Assembly: GCA_900317795.1 (NCBI GenBank)
Contig: ONIF01000053.1
Span: 1-24,025 of the forward strand
Length of the DNA stretch: 24,025 bases
Reading direction: 5' to 3'
Source: an uncultured Eubacteriales bacterium
GTDB lineage: Bacteria > Bacillota > Clostridia > Oscillospirales > Acutalibacteraceae
This document shows positions 1 through 7,346 of the stretch, one piece after another. Made by a program: the position numbers and the translations under genes. The notes beneath the pieces were generated by a model. It worked only from the letters and a program-made list of their open reading frames with translations. It did not search any database and was not told where the DNA came from. Positions within the stretch are counted from its first letter, which is position 1. The number at the start of each line of letters is the position of its first letter.

Positions 1-556
1 GGCAAAAATGAATTTTTTAGCCTGTTTGAGTTTTTCAAGCATGACCTTGTGCATTTCCTCACCGAGAGAAAAATATTTTGCATTTTCGTTTCTGACAAGG
101 GGAAAGCCTGTTTCTCTTTGGGTACGTTTCAGGATAGCGGCAAGGTGAGAATTGTCGGCAGCAACTTTTTCAAATATATCTTCCGAGTTGACATCTTTGT
201 AAACTTTTATTTCACCTTCGGAACGGTCAAGTTTTTTACGGATAGGCTTGGCACTTCTCTGATTGCCGTAACATGAATAGAGGAATGTACCGGGGAGGGG
301 AAAGGCAAGTATAAGTATAAGCCAAGAGGAATGTACCGGGGAGGGGAAAGGCAAGTATAAGTATAAGCCAAAGGACTTTATAGCTGCCCTCATCACGCTT
401 TGTGACGATATACAGAACGAATACAAACGAATAAACAGCAACAAGAAAATCAACGATTTCTGCAATATCGTCCCACATAACAGCAAGGAGTATCATCCAC
501 CAGAATTGGAGGAGTATGGCAGGAATGGCAATTAAAATTCTCGTCAAGACTTTCAT
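1..556 (-). pseudogene. cls: cardiolipin synthase, 5' part, frameshifted by tandem duplication
   Basis: The gene reads from ATG at 556 toward the left edge and continues outside the window. The first ~95 codons give the hydrophobic N-terminus typical of bacterial cardiolipin synthases: two membrane helices (about residues 5-28 and 35-52) followed by the PLDc_N motif around WLILILAFPLPGTFL. After that the frame runs into out-of-frame sequence and stops at 236. If one copy of the 46-bp repeat at 279-370 is removed, the frame continues from GTFL into YSCYGNQRSAKPIRKKLD and stays open to base 1, which matches the usual cardiolipin synthase linker before the first PLD domain. The enzyme condenses two phosphatidylglycerols into cardiolipin in the membrane. 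A ribosome binding site (GGAAGTG) precedes the ATG. As written the gene cannot encode a full enzyme. The HKD catalytic motifs would lie outside the window. Confidence 0.82.
279..370. repeat. 46-bp perfect tandem duplication inside cls
   Basis: Two head-to-tail copies of 46 bases lie at 279-324 and 325-370 and are identical throughout. 46 is not a multiple of three, so the second copy shifts the frame of the cardiolipin synthase gene. Perfect identity suggests a recent event, or an assembly or sequencing artefact. Confidence 0.95.
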
Positions 557-570
557 AAAAATTTCACTTC

Positions 571-613
571 CTTAAAAATATGTTGAGAACAGATATATAA
601 GTCTGTTCTCAAC
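571..613 (-). terminator. hairpin terminator after prolyl isomerase gene
   Basis: A perfect 12-bp stem (582-593 with 602-613, GTTGAGAACAGA and its complement) encloses an 8-base loop. On the minus strand it is followed by ATATTTTT. It lies 8 nt after the isomerase stop and 25 nt before the cls start codon, so cls has no room for its own promoter here and may depend on readthrough. Confidence 0.7.
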
Positions 614-621
614 GTAATTTT

Positions 622-1143
622 TTATACTTTTTGAGGTTCGGGATAGTCAATGCCGAAAGTTTCGACTGTGACGGACTGCATGATTTGAGGGTCAAGAGGT
701 CTGTCGGAGAAATCGGTGTCTGTTTCGGCAATTTTATTGACAACGTCCATACCGTCAATGACTTTACCGAAAGCGGCATACTGACCGTCAAGGTGAGGAG
801 CATTTTTATGCATAATAAAGAACTGAGAGCCTGCGGAATCGGGTATCATTGTGCGAGCCATAGAAAGAACACCCTCTGTATGTTTGAGGTCATTTTTAAA
901 GCCGTTCATAGAGAACTCACCCTTGATGTGATAACCGGGACCGCCCGTGCCTGTACCGTTAGGGCAGCCGCCCTGTAACATAAAGTTGTAGATAACTCTG
1001 TGAAAAGAAAGTCCGTTATAGAAGCCTTTTTTGATAAGGCTGATAAAGTTGTTGACGGTATTGGGAGCAATATCGGGATAAAGTTCCGCTTTGATAATGT
1101 CGCTGTTCTGCATGGTAATGGTAACGATAGGATTTTGTGCCAT
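622..1143 (-). CDS. cyclophilin-type peptidyl-prolyl cis-trans isomerase
   Basis: The 173-residue product is a single-domain cyclophilin with no signal peptide, so it probably acts in the cytoplasm. It catalyses cis-trans isomerisation of X-Pro bonds during protein folding. Family motifs seen are FHRVIYNFMLQGG (residues 48-59, with the catalytic Arg at 49 and Gln at 57), SAGSQFFIM (103-111) and HLDGQYAAFGKV (117-128). The length is normal for bacterial single-domain cyclophilins. The ATG at 1143 is chosen because AGAAAGGAAA lies just upstream and the protein starts in the usual place; an in-frame extension to 1230 runs into the repeat element and is not credible. It is downstream of galU, separated by repeat element A, and ends at the hairpin before cls. 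Confidence 0.93.
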   Translation of the reverse strand: MAQNPIVTITMQNSDIIKAELYPDIAPNTVNNFISLIKKGFYNGLSFHRVIYNFMLQGGCPNGTGTGGPGYHIKGEFSMNGFKNDLKHTEGVLSMARTMIPDSAGSQFFIMHKNAPHLDGQYAAFGKVIDGMDVVNKIAETDTDFSDRPLDPQIMQSVTVETFGIDYPEPQKV

Positions 1144-1164
1144 AGTAAAAATTTCCTTTCTGTA

Positions 1165-1329
1165 TAGAGTGGAGTGTTGAGAGTGGAGAGCGGAGTTTGC
1201 GATATGCTCTGTTGTACTCTCAATATCCACTTTTTAAATAAAATTTTTGTGCAGAGCATAGAGTTTGAGTGTACGATAACTCCACTCTCCACTCTCCACT
1301 CTCCACTCTCCACTCTTCACTCTCCACAC
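1165..1329. repeat. intergenic heptamer inverted-repeat element, copy A
   Basis: The element is about 165 bp. Its left arm carries GAGTGGAG/GAGAGTGGAG units from 1167. Its right arm is an array of seven 7-base units at 1280-1328: five perfect CTCCACT, then CTTCACT and CTCCACA. The arms are complementary, so either strand can fold. An inner pair, ATGCTCTG near 1204 and CAGAGCAT near 1252, extends the structure. Read on the minus strand it begins 4 nt after the galU stop and ends about 22 nt before the prolyl isomerase ATG. Related copies occur at 9540-9714 and 18909-18997. Confidence 0.85.
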
Positions 1330-1332
1330 TTT

Positions 1333-2205
1333 TTAAAGAGTTTTGGCAAGGTCTTTGAGATAAGCCTTGAAAGGTTCGGCAAGAATGGGATTTTTGAGGG
1401 CAATTTCAACGGTAGCCTGAAGAATGCCGAATTTATCGCCCATATCATAACGCTTGCCTGTATAGTCAACGCCTGTCATGCCGACAGTCTGAGCAAGAGC
1501 TTTCATAGCGTCTGTAAGCTGGATTTCACCGCCTGCACCGGGAGGAGTATTGTCGAGAATATCGAATATATCGGGAGTAAGAACGCATCTGCCGAGAATG
1601 GAGTAGAGGGAAAGAACAGCTTCGGGAGTTTTGGGTTTTTCAATCATATCCGTACAGTTGTAGATGTTATCTTCAAGCTTTTCGACTTTGAGGGAGCTGT
1701 ATTTAAAAATTTCGTTTTCGGGTACGGCTTTAATGCCTACAACAGATTTGCCGTATTTTTCATAGGCTCTGATAAGCTGACCGCAGGCGGGGTCGTCACC
1801 GATGATTACATCATCACCGTAGAGAACGGCAAAAGGCTCATTTCCGACAAAGGACTTTGCACAATTTACGGCATGACCAAGACCTTTTGTTTCTTTCTGA
1901 CGGATAAAGCAGATATTTGCGAGCTTTGATATTGAAACGACTTCATTATATATATCTTGTTTACCGGAGGCGAGAAGTCTTTCTTCAAGTTCGGGCGAGC
2001 GGTCAAAATGGTCTTCAATAATGCCTTTGCCCCTGTTGGTGATAATGAGAATGTCGGTAATACCCGAATTGACAGCTTCTTCAACGATATACTGTATAGC
2101 AGGCTTGTCAACAATAGGGAGCATTTCTTTGGGCATTGACTTTGTAGCAGGAAGAACTCTTGTTCCCAGACCGGCGGCAGGGATAACGGCTTTTGTAACT
2201 TTCAT
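1333..2205 (-). CDS. galU: UTP--glucose-1-phosphate uridylyltransferase
   Basis: The 290-residue cytoplasmic enzyme makes UDP-glucose from UTP and glucose-1-phosphate, supplying cell-surface glycan and sugar interconversion pathways. The nucleotidyltransferase signature AAGLGTRVLPATKSMPKEM spans residues 10-28, with Lys26 as the usual catalytic lysine. YGDDVIIG at 129-136 holds the metal-binding Asp. The EKPK motif and the C-terminal GKRYDMGDKFG segment are also typical of GalU. Length is standard. AAAGGAG stands 8 nt before the ATG. The gene follows the RING/DUF2628 gene with a 24-nt gap and probably shares its promoter near 3340. Repeat element A follows the stop. Confidence 0.96.
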   Translation of the reverse strand: MKVTKAVIPAAGLGTRVLPATKSMPKEMLPIVDKPAIQYIVEEAVNSGITDILIITNRGKGIIEDHFDRSPELEERLLASGKQDIYNEVVSISKLANICFIRQKETKGLGHAVNCAKSFVGNEPFAVLYGDDVIIGDDPACGQLIRAYEKYGKSVVGIKAVPENEIFKYSSLKVEKLEDNIYNCTDMIEKPKTPEAVLSLYSILGRCVLTPDIFDILDNTPPGAGGEIQLTDAMKALAQTVGMTGVDYTGKRYDMGDKFGILQATVEIALKNPILAEPFKAYLKDLAKTL

Positions 2206-2229
2206 AAAAAAACTCCTTTAAAATTTATT

Positions 2230-3297
2230 TTATAGCAGAGAAAAAGCGAAAGTTGCTATCAAATAGCATACCATAATGGACCATGCGAGAGGTGTATTGA
2301 CACCGCCCTTTTCGGAAATTTCTTTTACCGCATTTTCACCGCTGTTATTTTTTTTGATAGAGGAAATTTTGCCGATACAGTGTTTGAAGTAACTCCTGTT
2401 TGCAGCGAAACCGCACACAAGCTGTAAGATGAATGTAAGTATGCTTATCATATAAGGTGTCATCATAAGCAGGAGTTCATCAGAGGAATTGTGTGAGAAA
2501 GCCCAGGAGAATATATCTTCATATCCGGGATAAGATATTCCCGAAGCGGAAACGGCACTGTAAACTTCTTTCCAGAGGTCAGCGGCAAACCATGCTGTAA
2601 CCAAATATCGTACAATTACCATTAGAAAGTACAGTATGGAGATGATAGCACCTGTTACATATTGTTTTCTGTAAAGATACCAACCGCCAGTAAAGAAGAA
2701 TGCAGCAAAGTTAAATTTGCTTTTATTTTCAGATTTTATTTTTTTAAAAACGGGCATATAGTAAGGTGTATTGGCTCTGACGAATTTTGCAAGTTCAGCT
2801 CCGTTTACTCCGTTGAAATCTTCATTTTTAGCAACGCCGCCCATAGGGTCTATTAAAAATATGAAAGGGTTTCCGCCGTAAGTGAAATTGAAGTCATTTT
2901 CTGAATGTTTGTCATTATCATCATCTTCATCATCATCTTCGGCACGCATAAATTCTTTCAATCGGTCATATGGAGTTTTTGCAGACTGTTCTGATGAGTC
3001 ATAGAGTATCTGTCCACATTTACGGCATATAAGAGTATCTTTTGGATTTTCCTCACCGCAGAGAGGGCAAATGATATTTGATTTTTCAGTATCATCTGAA
3101 ATTTTTTCATCTGGGGTACTGTCATAAACTTCACGCCAACTTTTTTTGGATTTGTGGAGGTCGGGAAAGATACATTTTCCGTTTTTGTCATAGCATTCCC
3201 TATGATACGGTGCACCGCACTTCGGACATACAACTATATCATCATCTTTATTAAATTTTTCCGAGCATACAGGGCATTCTTTTTCCAAAAAATCCAT
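2230..3297 (-). CDS. prokaryotic RING finger / zinc-ribbon DUF2628 membrane protein
   Basis: The 355-residue protein has three parts. Residues 8-42 form a cysteine-histidine cluster (C8, C11, C24, C27, H32, C35, C42) of the prokaryotic RING finger family 1 type. Residues 77-94 form a second zinc ribbon, CPLC and CRKC. An acidic Asp/Glu stretch lies around 118-135. The C-terminal half carries a DUF2628-like segment (FNFAAFFFTGGWYLYRKQY) and about four predicted membrane helices. The zinc modules would face the cytoplasm. No function is established for this architecture; eukaryotic RING domains act in ubiquitin transfer, but nothing here shows a ligase role. GGAGAG precedes the ATG and a promoter is visible at 3337-3365. 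galU follows in the same direction. Confidence 0.85.
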   Translation of the reverse strand: MDFLEKECPVCSEKFNKDDDIVVCPKCGAPYHRECYDKNGKCIFPDLHKSKKSWREVYDSTPDEKISDDTEKSNIICPLCGEENPKDTLICRKCGQILYDSSEQSAKTPYDRLKEFMRAEDDDEDDDNDKHSENDFNFTYGGNPFIFLIDPMGGVAKNEDFNGVNGAELAKFVRANTPYYMPVFKKIKSENKSKFNFAAFFFTGGWYLYRKQYVTGAIISILYFLMVIVRYLVTAWFAADLWKEVYSAVSASGISYPGYEDIFSWAFSHNSSDELLLMMTPYMISILTFILQLVCGFAANRSYFKHCIGKISSIKKNNSGENAVKEISEKGGVNTPLAWSIMVCYLIATFAFSLL

Positions 3298-3336
3298 ATT
3301 TCACTCTCCGTTTCTTTATAAGATTTGCACACATAT

Positions 3337-3365
3337 ATTATACTACATTGTTTACAAATTAGCAA
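3337..3365 (-). promoter_or_regulatory. sigma-A-type promoter for RING/DUF2628 gene and galU
   Basis: On the minus strand, TTGCTA (3360-3365) and TATAAT (3337-3342) are separated by exactly 17 bases. The -10 box is perfect and the -35 matches 4 of 6. It lies about 40 nt before the ATG at 3297. Confidence 0.65.
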
Positions 3366-3388
3366 GGATATTTTTAAATAAGAAGAAA

Positions 3389-4660
3389 TCAATAATTGCC
3401 GTCATTACATTCAAGTTCGACGAAATCCACACCGAATTCAAGAGAATTTCCCTGTTGAGCGGCATAAATATCGGGGTAACGTGTATTTTGATAAACATGG
3501 TCATAGTTTGTGGAAGCTTGAACAACACCGCCATTTGCGTTGTAAGTATTTACTTCATTTATCATTTCGGAATAGCGGTTTGCGGTTCTGTTGTGGGAGG
3601 CTGCATTGTCTGCAAACATCTGATGTTGAATATTGGAGGTATATGCATTGGTGTCGGCAATTATTTTTGACTGACGGTCAAGAGAAGCTGCTTGATTGCC
3701 TGCAATGTTCATTTGCACGTTTGCGGCAAGAGAGAGGGCATTTGCACGAGCCTGCTGCATACCGGGCAGATAGTCAAGAGTTTTGATAATATGTTGAAGT
3801 TCACTGTAAGCGTAGTCAAATTTAGAGGCAACGGCAAGGAGTGTAAATTCATATTGAGTGTCCCAGAAAAATTCCTGTATTTGACGGTTTACCATTTGAG
3901 GTACCATGCGTACACCGAATACACTGGGGGCAGGCTGCATTTGAAGCGAAGATACATTTGATATTTTTGAAAGCTGTATGACACGTGTTTCCGCATATAT
4001 TTTTAAATTGCTGCCGTTGGGGGAAGTACCGCTGTAAGTTTTTCCAACCCAGTCGGCTTGTGCATTCATAAAGCCTTTTGAAAGGAAATTTTGTATAATA
4101 GTTTCTTGTCTTTGAAGTTCGGCATTATCGGGATTTTTTTGATTGATAACAGAAAGACTGTTCAAATTACAGCTTTGTGCGAGTGCATTGCAATATTCGC
4201 TTGCGTTCATGAAAGATTTAAGGCGGAGGAATGACGGACTTCTTGAAACGGTCATATCTTCCAGACGGTTTTGGAGGTGTGCGGTTTGGGGAGTAAAGTC
4301 GATATGCTTATAAAAACTCTCACCCGTAAAGACGATTTTCGCAGAGCGGTCGGGCGACAGGAAAGCGACAGATATAACGATAGGATTGCTTACCATGTCG
4401 AAGCGGTCTGACACTGTACGGCATTGATAACTCCAATTTTGAGGGATATATGTTTTGATAAGGGGCATATTTGCGATAATACTTTCATTGGGAACGGTGA
4501 GATAATCTGTTTGTCCTCTGCCGACAGACGGCATTAAGACGGGTTTGGAAGTTTGTCTCATCCTGTATTTTGTACCGCAGTTTTGGCATTGTGAAATAGA
4601 GTTTGTTTCATTCCAGATGAAAATGGAATTGCATTTGGGACATCTTATTTTTTTTGCCAT
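3389..4660 (-). CDS. unrecognised zinc-ribbon protein, 423 residues
   Basis: I do not recognise this protein beyond its N-terminal zinc ribbon: C7-x2-C10 and C25-x2-C28 within the first 29 residues. There is no signal peptide or clear membrane helix, so it is probably cytoplasmic. The middle (about 60-300) looks globular, and the segment around IQEFFWDTQYEFTLLAVASKFD may be a conserved core. The last 100 residues are rich in Asn, Gln and Ala, as in a flexible or coiled tail. GGAGGG stands 9 nt before the ATG. The start lies only 33 nt beyond the tRNA-Leu terminator hairpin, and no separate promoter is visible there. The next gene downstream also begins with zinc-binding cysteine motifs, so the pair may be related in function; that is inference. 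Confidence 0.8.
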   Translation of the reverse strand: MAKKIRCPKCNSIFIWNETNSISQCQNCGTKYRMRQTSKPVLMPSVGRGQTDYLTVPNESIIANMPLIKTYIPQNWSYQCRTVSDRFDMVSNPIVISVAFLSPDRSAKIVFTGESFYKHIDFTPQTAHLQNRLEDMTVSRSPSFLRLKSFMNASEYCNALAQSCNLNSLSVINQKNPDNAELQRQETIIQNFLSKGFMNAQADWVGKTYSGTSPNGSNLKIYAETRVIQLSKISNVSSLQMQPAPSVFGVRMVPQMVNRQIQEFFWDTQYEFTLLAVASKFDYAYSELQHIIKTLDYLPGMQQARANALSLAANVQMNIAGNQAASLDRQSKIIADTNAYTSNIQHQMFADNAASHNRTANRYSEMINEVNTYNANGGVVQASTNYDHVYQNTRYPDIYAAQQGNSLEFGVDFVELECNDGNY

Positions 4661-4674
4661 GAAATAGCCCTCCT

Positions 4675-4718
4675 TACAAAAAGTTATAAAAAATGCGTCT
4701 TACACGCAGTAAGACGCA
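4675..4718 (-). terminator. terminator of tRNA-Leu
   Basis: A perfect 10-bp stem, TGCGTCTTAC at 4694-4703 and its complement at 4709-4718, has a 5-base loop. On the minus strand it is followed by TTTTTTATAACTTTTT. It lies 7 nt after the tRNA 3' end. This is a textbook intrinsic terminator. Confidence 0.9.
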
Positions 4719-4725
4719 ACATGAG

Positions 4726-4809
4726 TGCGGATAACAGGACTTGAACCTGCATGAAATTGCTTTCACATGGACCTGAACCATGCGCGTCTGCCAATTCCGC
4801 CATATCCGC
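4726..4809 (-). tRNA. tRNA-Leu, anticodon CAG
   Basis: The 84-nt gene folds as a class II tRNA. The acceptor stem is GCGGATA with TATCCGC, and the discriminator is A. The D arm contains the GGCGGAATTGGCAGACGCG pattern typical of leucine tRNAs. The anticodon stem CATGG/CCATG holds the loop TTCAGGT, giving anticodon CAG. A long variable arm (TGAAAGCAATTTCA) follows, and the T loop is TTCAAGT. The 3' CCA is not encoded and must be added after transcription. It stands alone, with its own promoter and terminator. Confidence 0.95.
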
Positions 4810-4821
4810 AAGTACTTAGTA

Positions 4822-4850
4822 AGTATAGCATAATAATTATGATTTGTCAA
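4822..4850 (-). promoter_or_regulatory. strong sigma-A-type promoter for tRNA-Leu
   Basis: On the minus strand, TTGACA (4845-4850, perfect) and TATACT (4822-4827, 5 of 6) are 17 bases apart. Transcription would start about 5-7 nt before the mature tRNA 5' end at 4809, so the leader is very short. Confidence 0.85.
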
Positions 4851-4958
4851 GCGGAATTTTTTGCAATAAAAGTTATTTTGAAATCAACAAAAAAATGTAT
4901 AAAATGTCAAAAATAGTGGATAATATTTCTTGGAAGGAATTTTAAATATAAAAAGTTG

Positions 4959-4967
4959 TGTTATAAT
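4959..4967 (+). promoter_or_regulatory. extended -10 promoter candidate for SCP2-like gene and glgB
   Basis: TGTTATAAT gives a perfect TATAAT box with the TGn extension. No good -35 box stands 16-18 bases upstream. It lies about 35 nt before the ATG at 5003 and is the only plausible plus-strand promoter in the divergent gap that also holds the tRNA-Leu promoter. Confidence 0.5.
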
Positions 4968-5002
4968 TGCATAAGAATTTTTTATGAAAAGGATGTAATT
5001 CA

Positions 5003-5329
5003 ATGACGTTTGACGAAGCATACGGTATGGTTGAAAGAAAATTTTATGAAGCGGACTTGTCGAGGATAGACAAGGATTTTGCAGCGGAATTTTGCCTGAC
5101 CGATGAGCAGGAGCATTATGCTTATGCGGCTTATATAAAGGGAAAAAAGATTCTTGAAAAGAGAAAGCCCGAAAAGGCTGACATTTCCGTAAGAATGTCG
5201 CTTGACACGGTGGAGCAGCTTTTGAATAAGCAGATTGACCCATTCAAAGCGTTCACAACAGGCAAAGTGAAAGCAAAGGGAAATATATTTCTTGCATTGA
5301 ATTTGTATAAGAAATTCAAGGGGAATTGA
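5003..5329 (+). CDS. SCP2 sterol-carrier-like domain protein
   Basis: The 108-residue protein appears to be a single SCP2-type domain. The C-terminal half, with ISVRMSLDTVEQLLNKQIDPFKAF followed by GKVKAKGNIFLAL, resembles the family pattern in which a 'G.....G' strand pair follows a helix that lines a lipid pocket. It has no signal peptide and no membrane helix. Small stand-alone SCP2 proteins are common in Clostridia and their ligand is not known; a hydrophobic or acyl ligand is inferred from the fold. AAAGGATG stands about 8 nt before the ATG. glgB starts 32 nt after the stop on the same strand, so the two are probably co-transcribed, with no obvious functional link. Confidence 0.75.
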   Translation: MTFDEAYGMVERKFYEADLSRIDKDFAAEFCLTDEQEHYAYAAYIKGKKILEKRKPEKADISVRMSLDTVEQLLNKQIDPFKAFTTGKVKAKGNIFLALNLYKKFKGN

Positions 5330-5361
5330 TTTTAAATTTATATAATTTTGGAGATGAGGAA

Positions 5362-7338
5362 ATGGCACAGTTTTCAATGGACGAATTTTATCGTGGAGAG
5401 TGTACGAATGCCTATGAGTATTTTGGAGCACACCCGGTAAAAGAAGATGATGATGCAGGTATATTGTTCAGAGTATATGCACCAGCGGCATGGCAGATTG
5501 AGCTTATAGGAGATTTCAACGGCTGGAACGGCTGGAATCATAAGATGAACAAGGTCAACGGCACTGTATATGAATTATATGTTGATGAAGCAAGGGTAGG
5601 ACAGCGTTACAAATTCAGGGTATATCAGCAGGGCGGAAATGTAGTTGACAAAGCCGACCCGTATGCATTCCATAGTGAACTCAGACCCGACACAGCGTCA
5701 ATTATAACGAGAATAATAAAGAAATTCAATGATGACGAGTGGATGAAGAACCGTTCCAAGTGCTATGACAAGCCCATGAATATATATGAAATGCACATGG
5801 GCTCATGGATAAGACCTTTTGGAAAGACTGCTTCAGACGGTGCGGAACAGTGGTTTCACTATGACAGAGTGGGAGAGGATCTTGTTAATTATCTGAAAGA
5901 CAATAATTACACTCATGTAGAGGTAATGCCTTTGGCAGAGTATCCCTTTGACGGTTCATGGGGCTATCAGGTAGCACAGTATTACAGTGCAACATCAAGA
6001 TATGGTACACCTGCTGAGTTGATGAGATTTGTAGATTTATGCCATCAGAATAATATAGGTGTTATCATAGATTTTGCGTTTGTGCATTTTGTAAAGGATA
6101 ATTACTCACTCGGAAACTTTGACGGCACATCATTATACGAATATCCACCGTCAGATGTCAATCAGAGTCAGTGGGGTTCATATAACTTCAATCTTGCAAA
6201 GTATGATGTAAGAAGTTATCTTTTGTCGTGTGCGGCATTCTGGCTTGACACATACCATTTTGACGGTATCAGAATGGACGCAATCAATAACGGCATATAT
6301 TGGATGGGCGATAAAAACAGAGGTGTCAATGACCGTTCTGTTGAGTTCTTCAAGAAGATGAATCAAAAGCTTAATCAGCAGTTCAATAATATAGTTCTTA
6401 TTGCAGAGGATTCTTCGGATTATCCGGGAGTAACAAGACCTGTTGAAGAGGGCGGACTTGGATTTGACTATAAGTGGGATATGGGCTGGATGAATGACAC
6501 GCTGAAATATTTCAAGCTTGACCCGCTTTGGAGAAAGGGCAGTCATAATCAAATCAACTGGTCAATGGCATATTTCTATTTTGAGAGATTTATATTACCG
6601 TTGTCACATGATGAAGTTGTACATGGAAAGGCAACTATTGTACAGAAGATGTTTGGCGGAGATTATTATAATAAGTTTGCACAGGCAAGACTGCTTTATG
6701 CATACATGATGACGCACCCCGGAAAGAAATTGAATTTCATGGGAAATGAGTTGGGAATGTTCAGAGAGTGGGACGAAACAAGAGAAATGGATTGGTTCTT
6801 GATAAAAGAATATCCCATGCACGAGCAGTTCCATAATTATTTCAGAGATTTGTGTGGATTGATTACAAAGAATTCCGCATTCTATGAAAGAGATTATAAG
6901 CCCGACGGATTTTTGTGGATAGACGCAGACAATGCCAATGACAATATGTTTGCCTATTTCCGCATATCCGACACGCAGAAATATGCAATATTCTTAAATA
7001 TGTCGCCTGTCAGAAGGGACAATTACAGAGTAGGCATGAATTATCCGTGTACGATAACGGAAGTTTTGAACAGTGACAGTGAATGTTATGGCGGAAGCGG
7101 TGCAGTAAATCCCAATCCGATAAAATCCGAGCCGATATGTCACAATCAGTGGTATCATTCTTTGGAGATAACATTGCCGCCCTTTGGAGCAGCGATATTT
7201 GAAGTAAAAGAGGAGATACCCAAGACAGAAGAAGAAATTGAAGCAGAGGCTGCTGCTGAAAAGGCAGAAGAAAAGCCTGCAAAAAAGAGTGCAAAGAAAT
7301 CAAGCAAAACTTCAAAAGCGAAGAAAGCTGATGAATAA
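5362..7338 (+). CDS. glgB: 1,4-alpha-glucan branching enzyme, GH13
   Basis: The 658-residue enzyme moves alpha-1,4-glucan segments into alpha-1,6 branches during glycogen synthesis in the cytoplasm. An N-terminal CBM48 domain (about 20-110; FRVYAPAAWQIELIGDFNGW) precedes the GH13 barrel (about 140-500) and a beta C-domain. Conserved GH13 regions are visible: region II GIRMDAI with nucleophile Asp306, region III LIAEDSS with acid/base Glu349, and region IV LSHDEVVHGK with Asp417. Region I reads IDFAFVHF, where most branching enzymes have DWVPxHF. The last ~40 residues are a Lys/Ala/Glu-rich tail with repeated KKS units, unusual for the family. The start at 5362 is preferred over an in-frame TTG at 5326 because GGAGATGAGGA lies directly before it. 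A hairpin follows the stop. Confidence 0.95.
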   Translation: MAQFSMDEFYRGECTNAYEYFGAHPVKEDDDAGILFRVYAPAAWQIELIGDFNGWNGWNHKMNKVNGTVYELYVDEARVGQRYKFRVYQQGGNVVDKADPYAFHSELRPDTASIITRIIKKFNDDEWMKNRSKCYDKPMNIYEMHMGSWIRPFGKTASDGAEQWFHYDRVGEDLVNYLKDNNYTHVEVMPLAEYPFDGSWGYQVAQYYSATSRYGTPAELMRFVDLCHQNNIGVIIDFAFVHFVKDNYSLGNFDGTSLYEYPPSDVNQSQWGSYNFNLAKYDVRSYLLSCAAFWLDTYHFDGIRMDAINNGIYWMGDKNRGVNDRSVEFFKKMNQKLNQQFNNIVLIAEDSSDYPGVTRPVEEGGLGFDYKWDMGWMNDTLKYFKLDPLWRKGSHNQINWSMAYFYFERFILPLSHDEVVHGKATIVQKMFGGDYYNKFAQARLLYAYMMTHPGKKLNFMGNELGMFREWDETREMDWFLIKEYPMHEQFHNYFRDLCGLITKNSAFYERDYKPDGFLWIDADNANDNMFAYFRISDTQKYAIFLNMSPVRRDNYRVGMNYPCTITEVLNSDSECYGGSGAVNPNPIKSEPICHNQWYHSLEITLPPFGAAIFEVKEEIPKTEEEIEAEAAAEKAEEKPAKKSAKKSSKTSKAKKADE

Positions 7339-7346
7339 ATAATAAG

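Noticed and set aside
1280..1328. Repeat array as a possible CRISPR
   Set aside because: The unit is 7 nt with no spacers, and there are no cas genes.
1174..1929. Plus-strand open frame of 251 codons
   Set aside because: It runs antisense to galU and through repeat element A; it has no ribosome binding site, and galU on the other strand is unambiguous.
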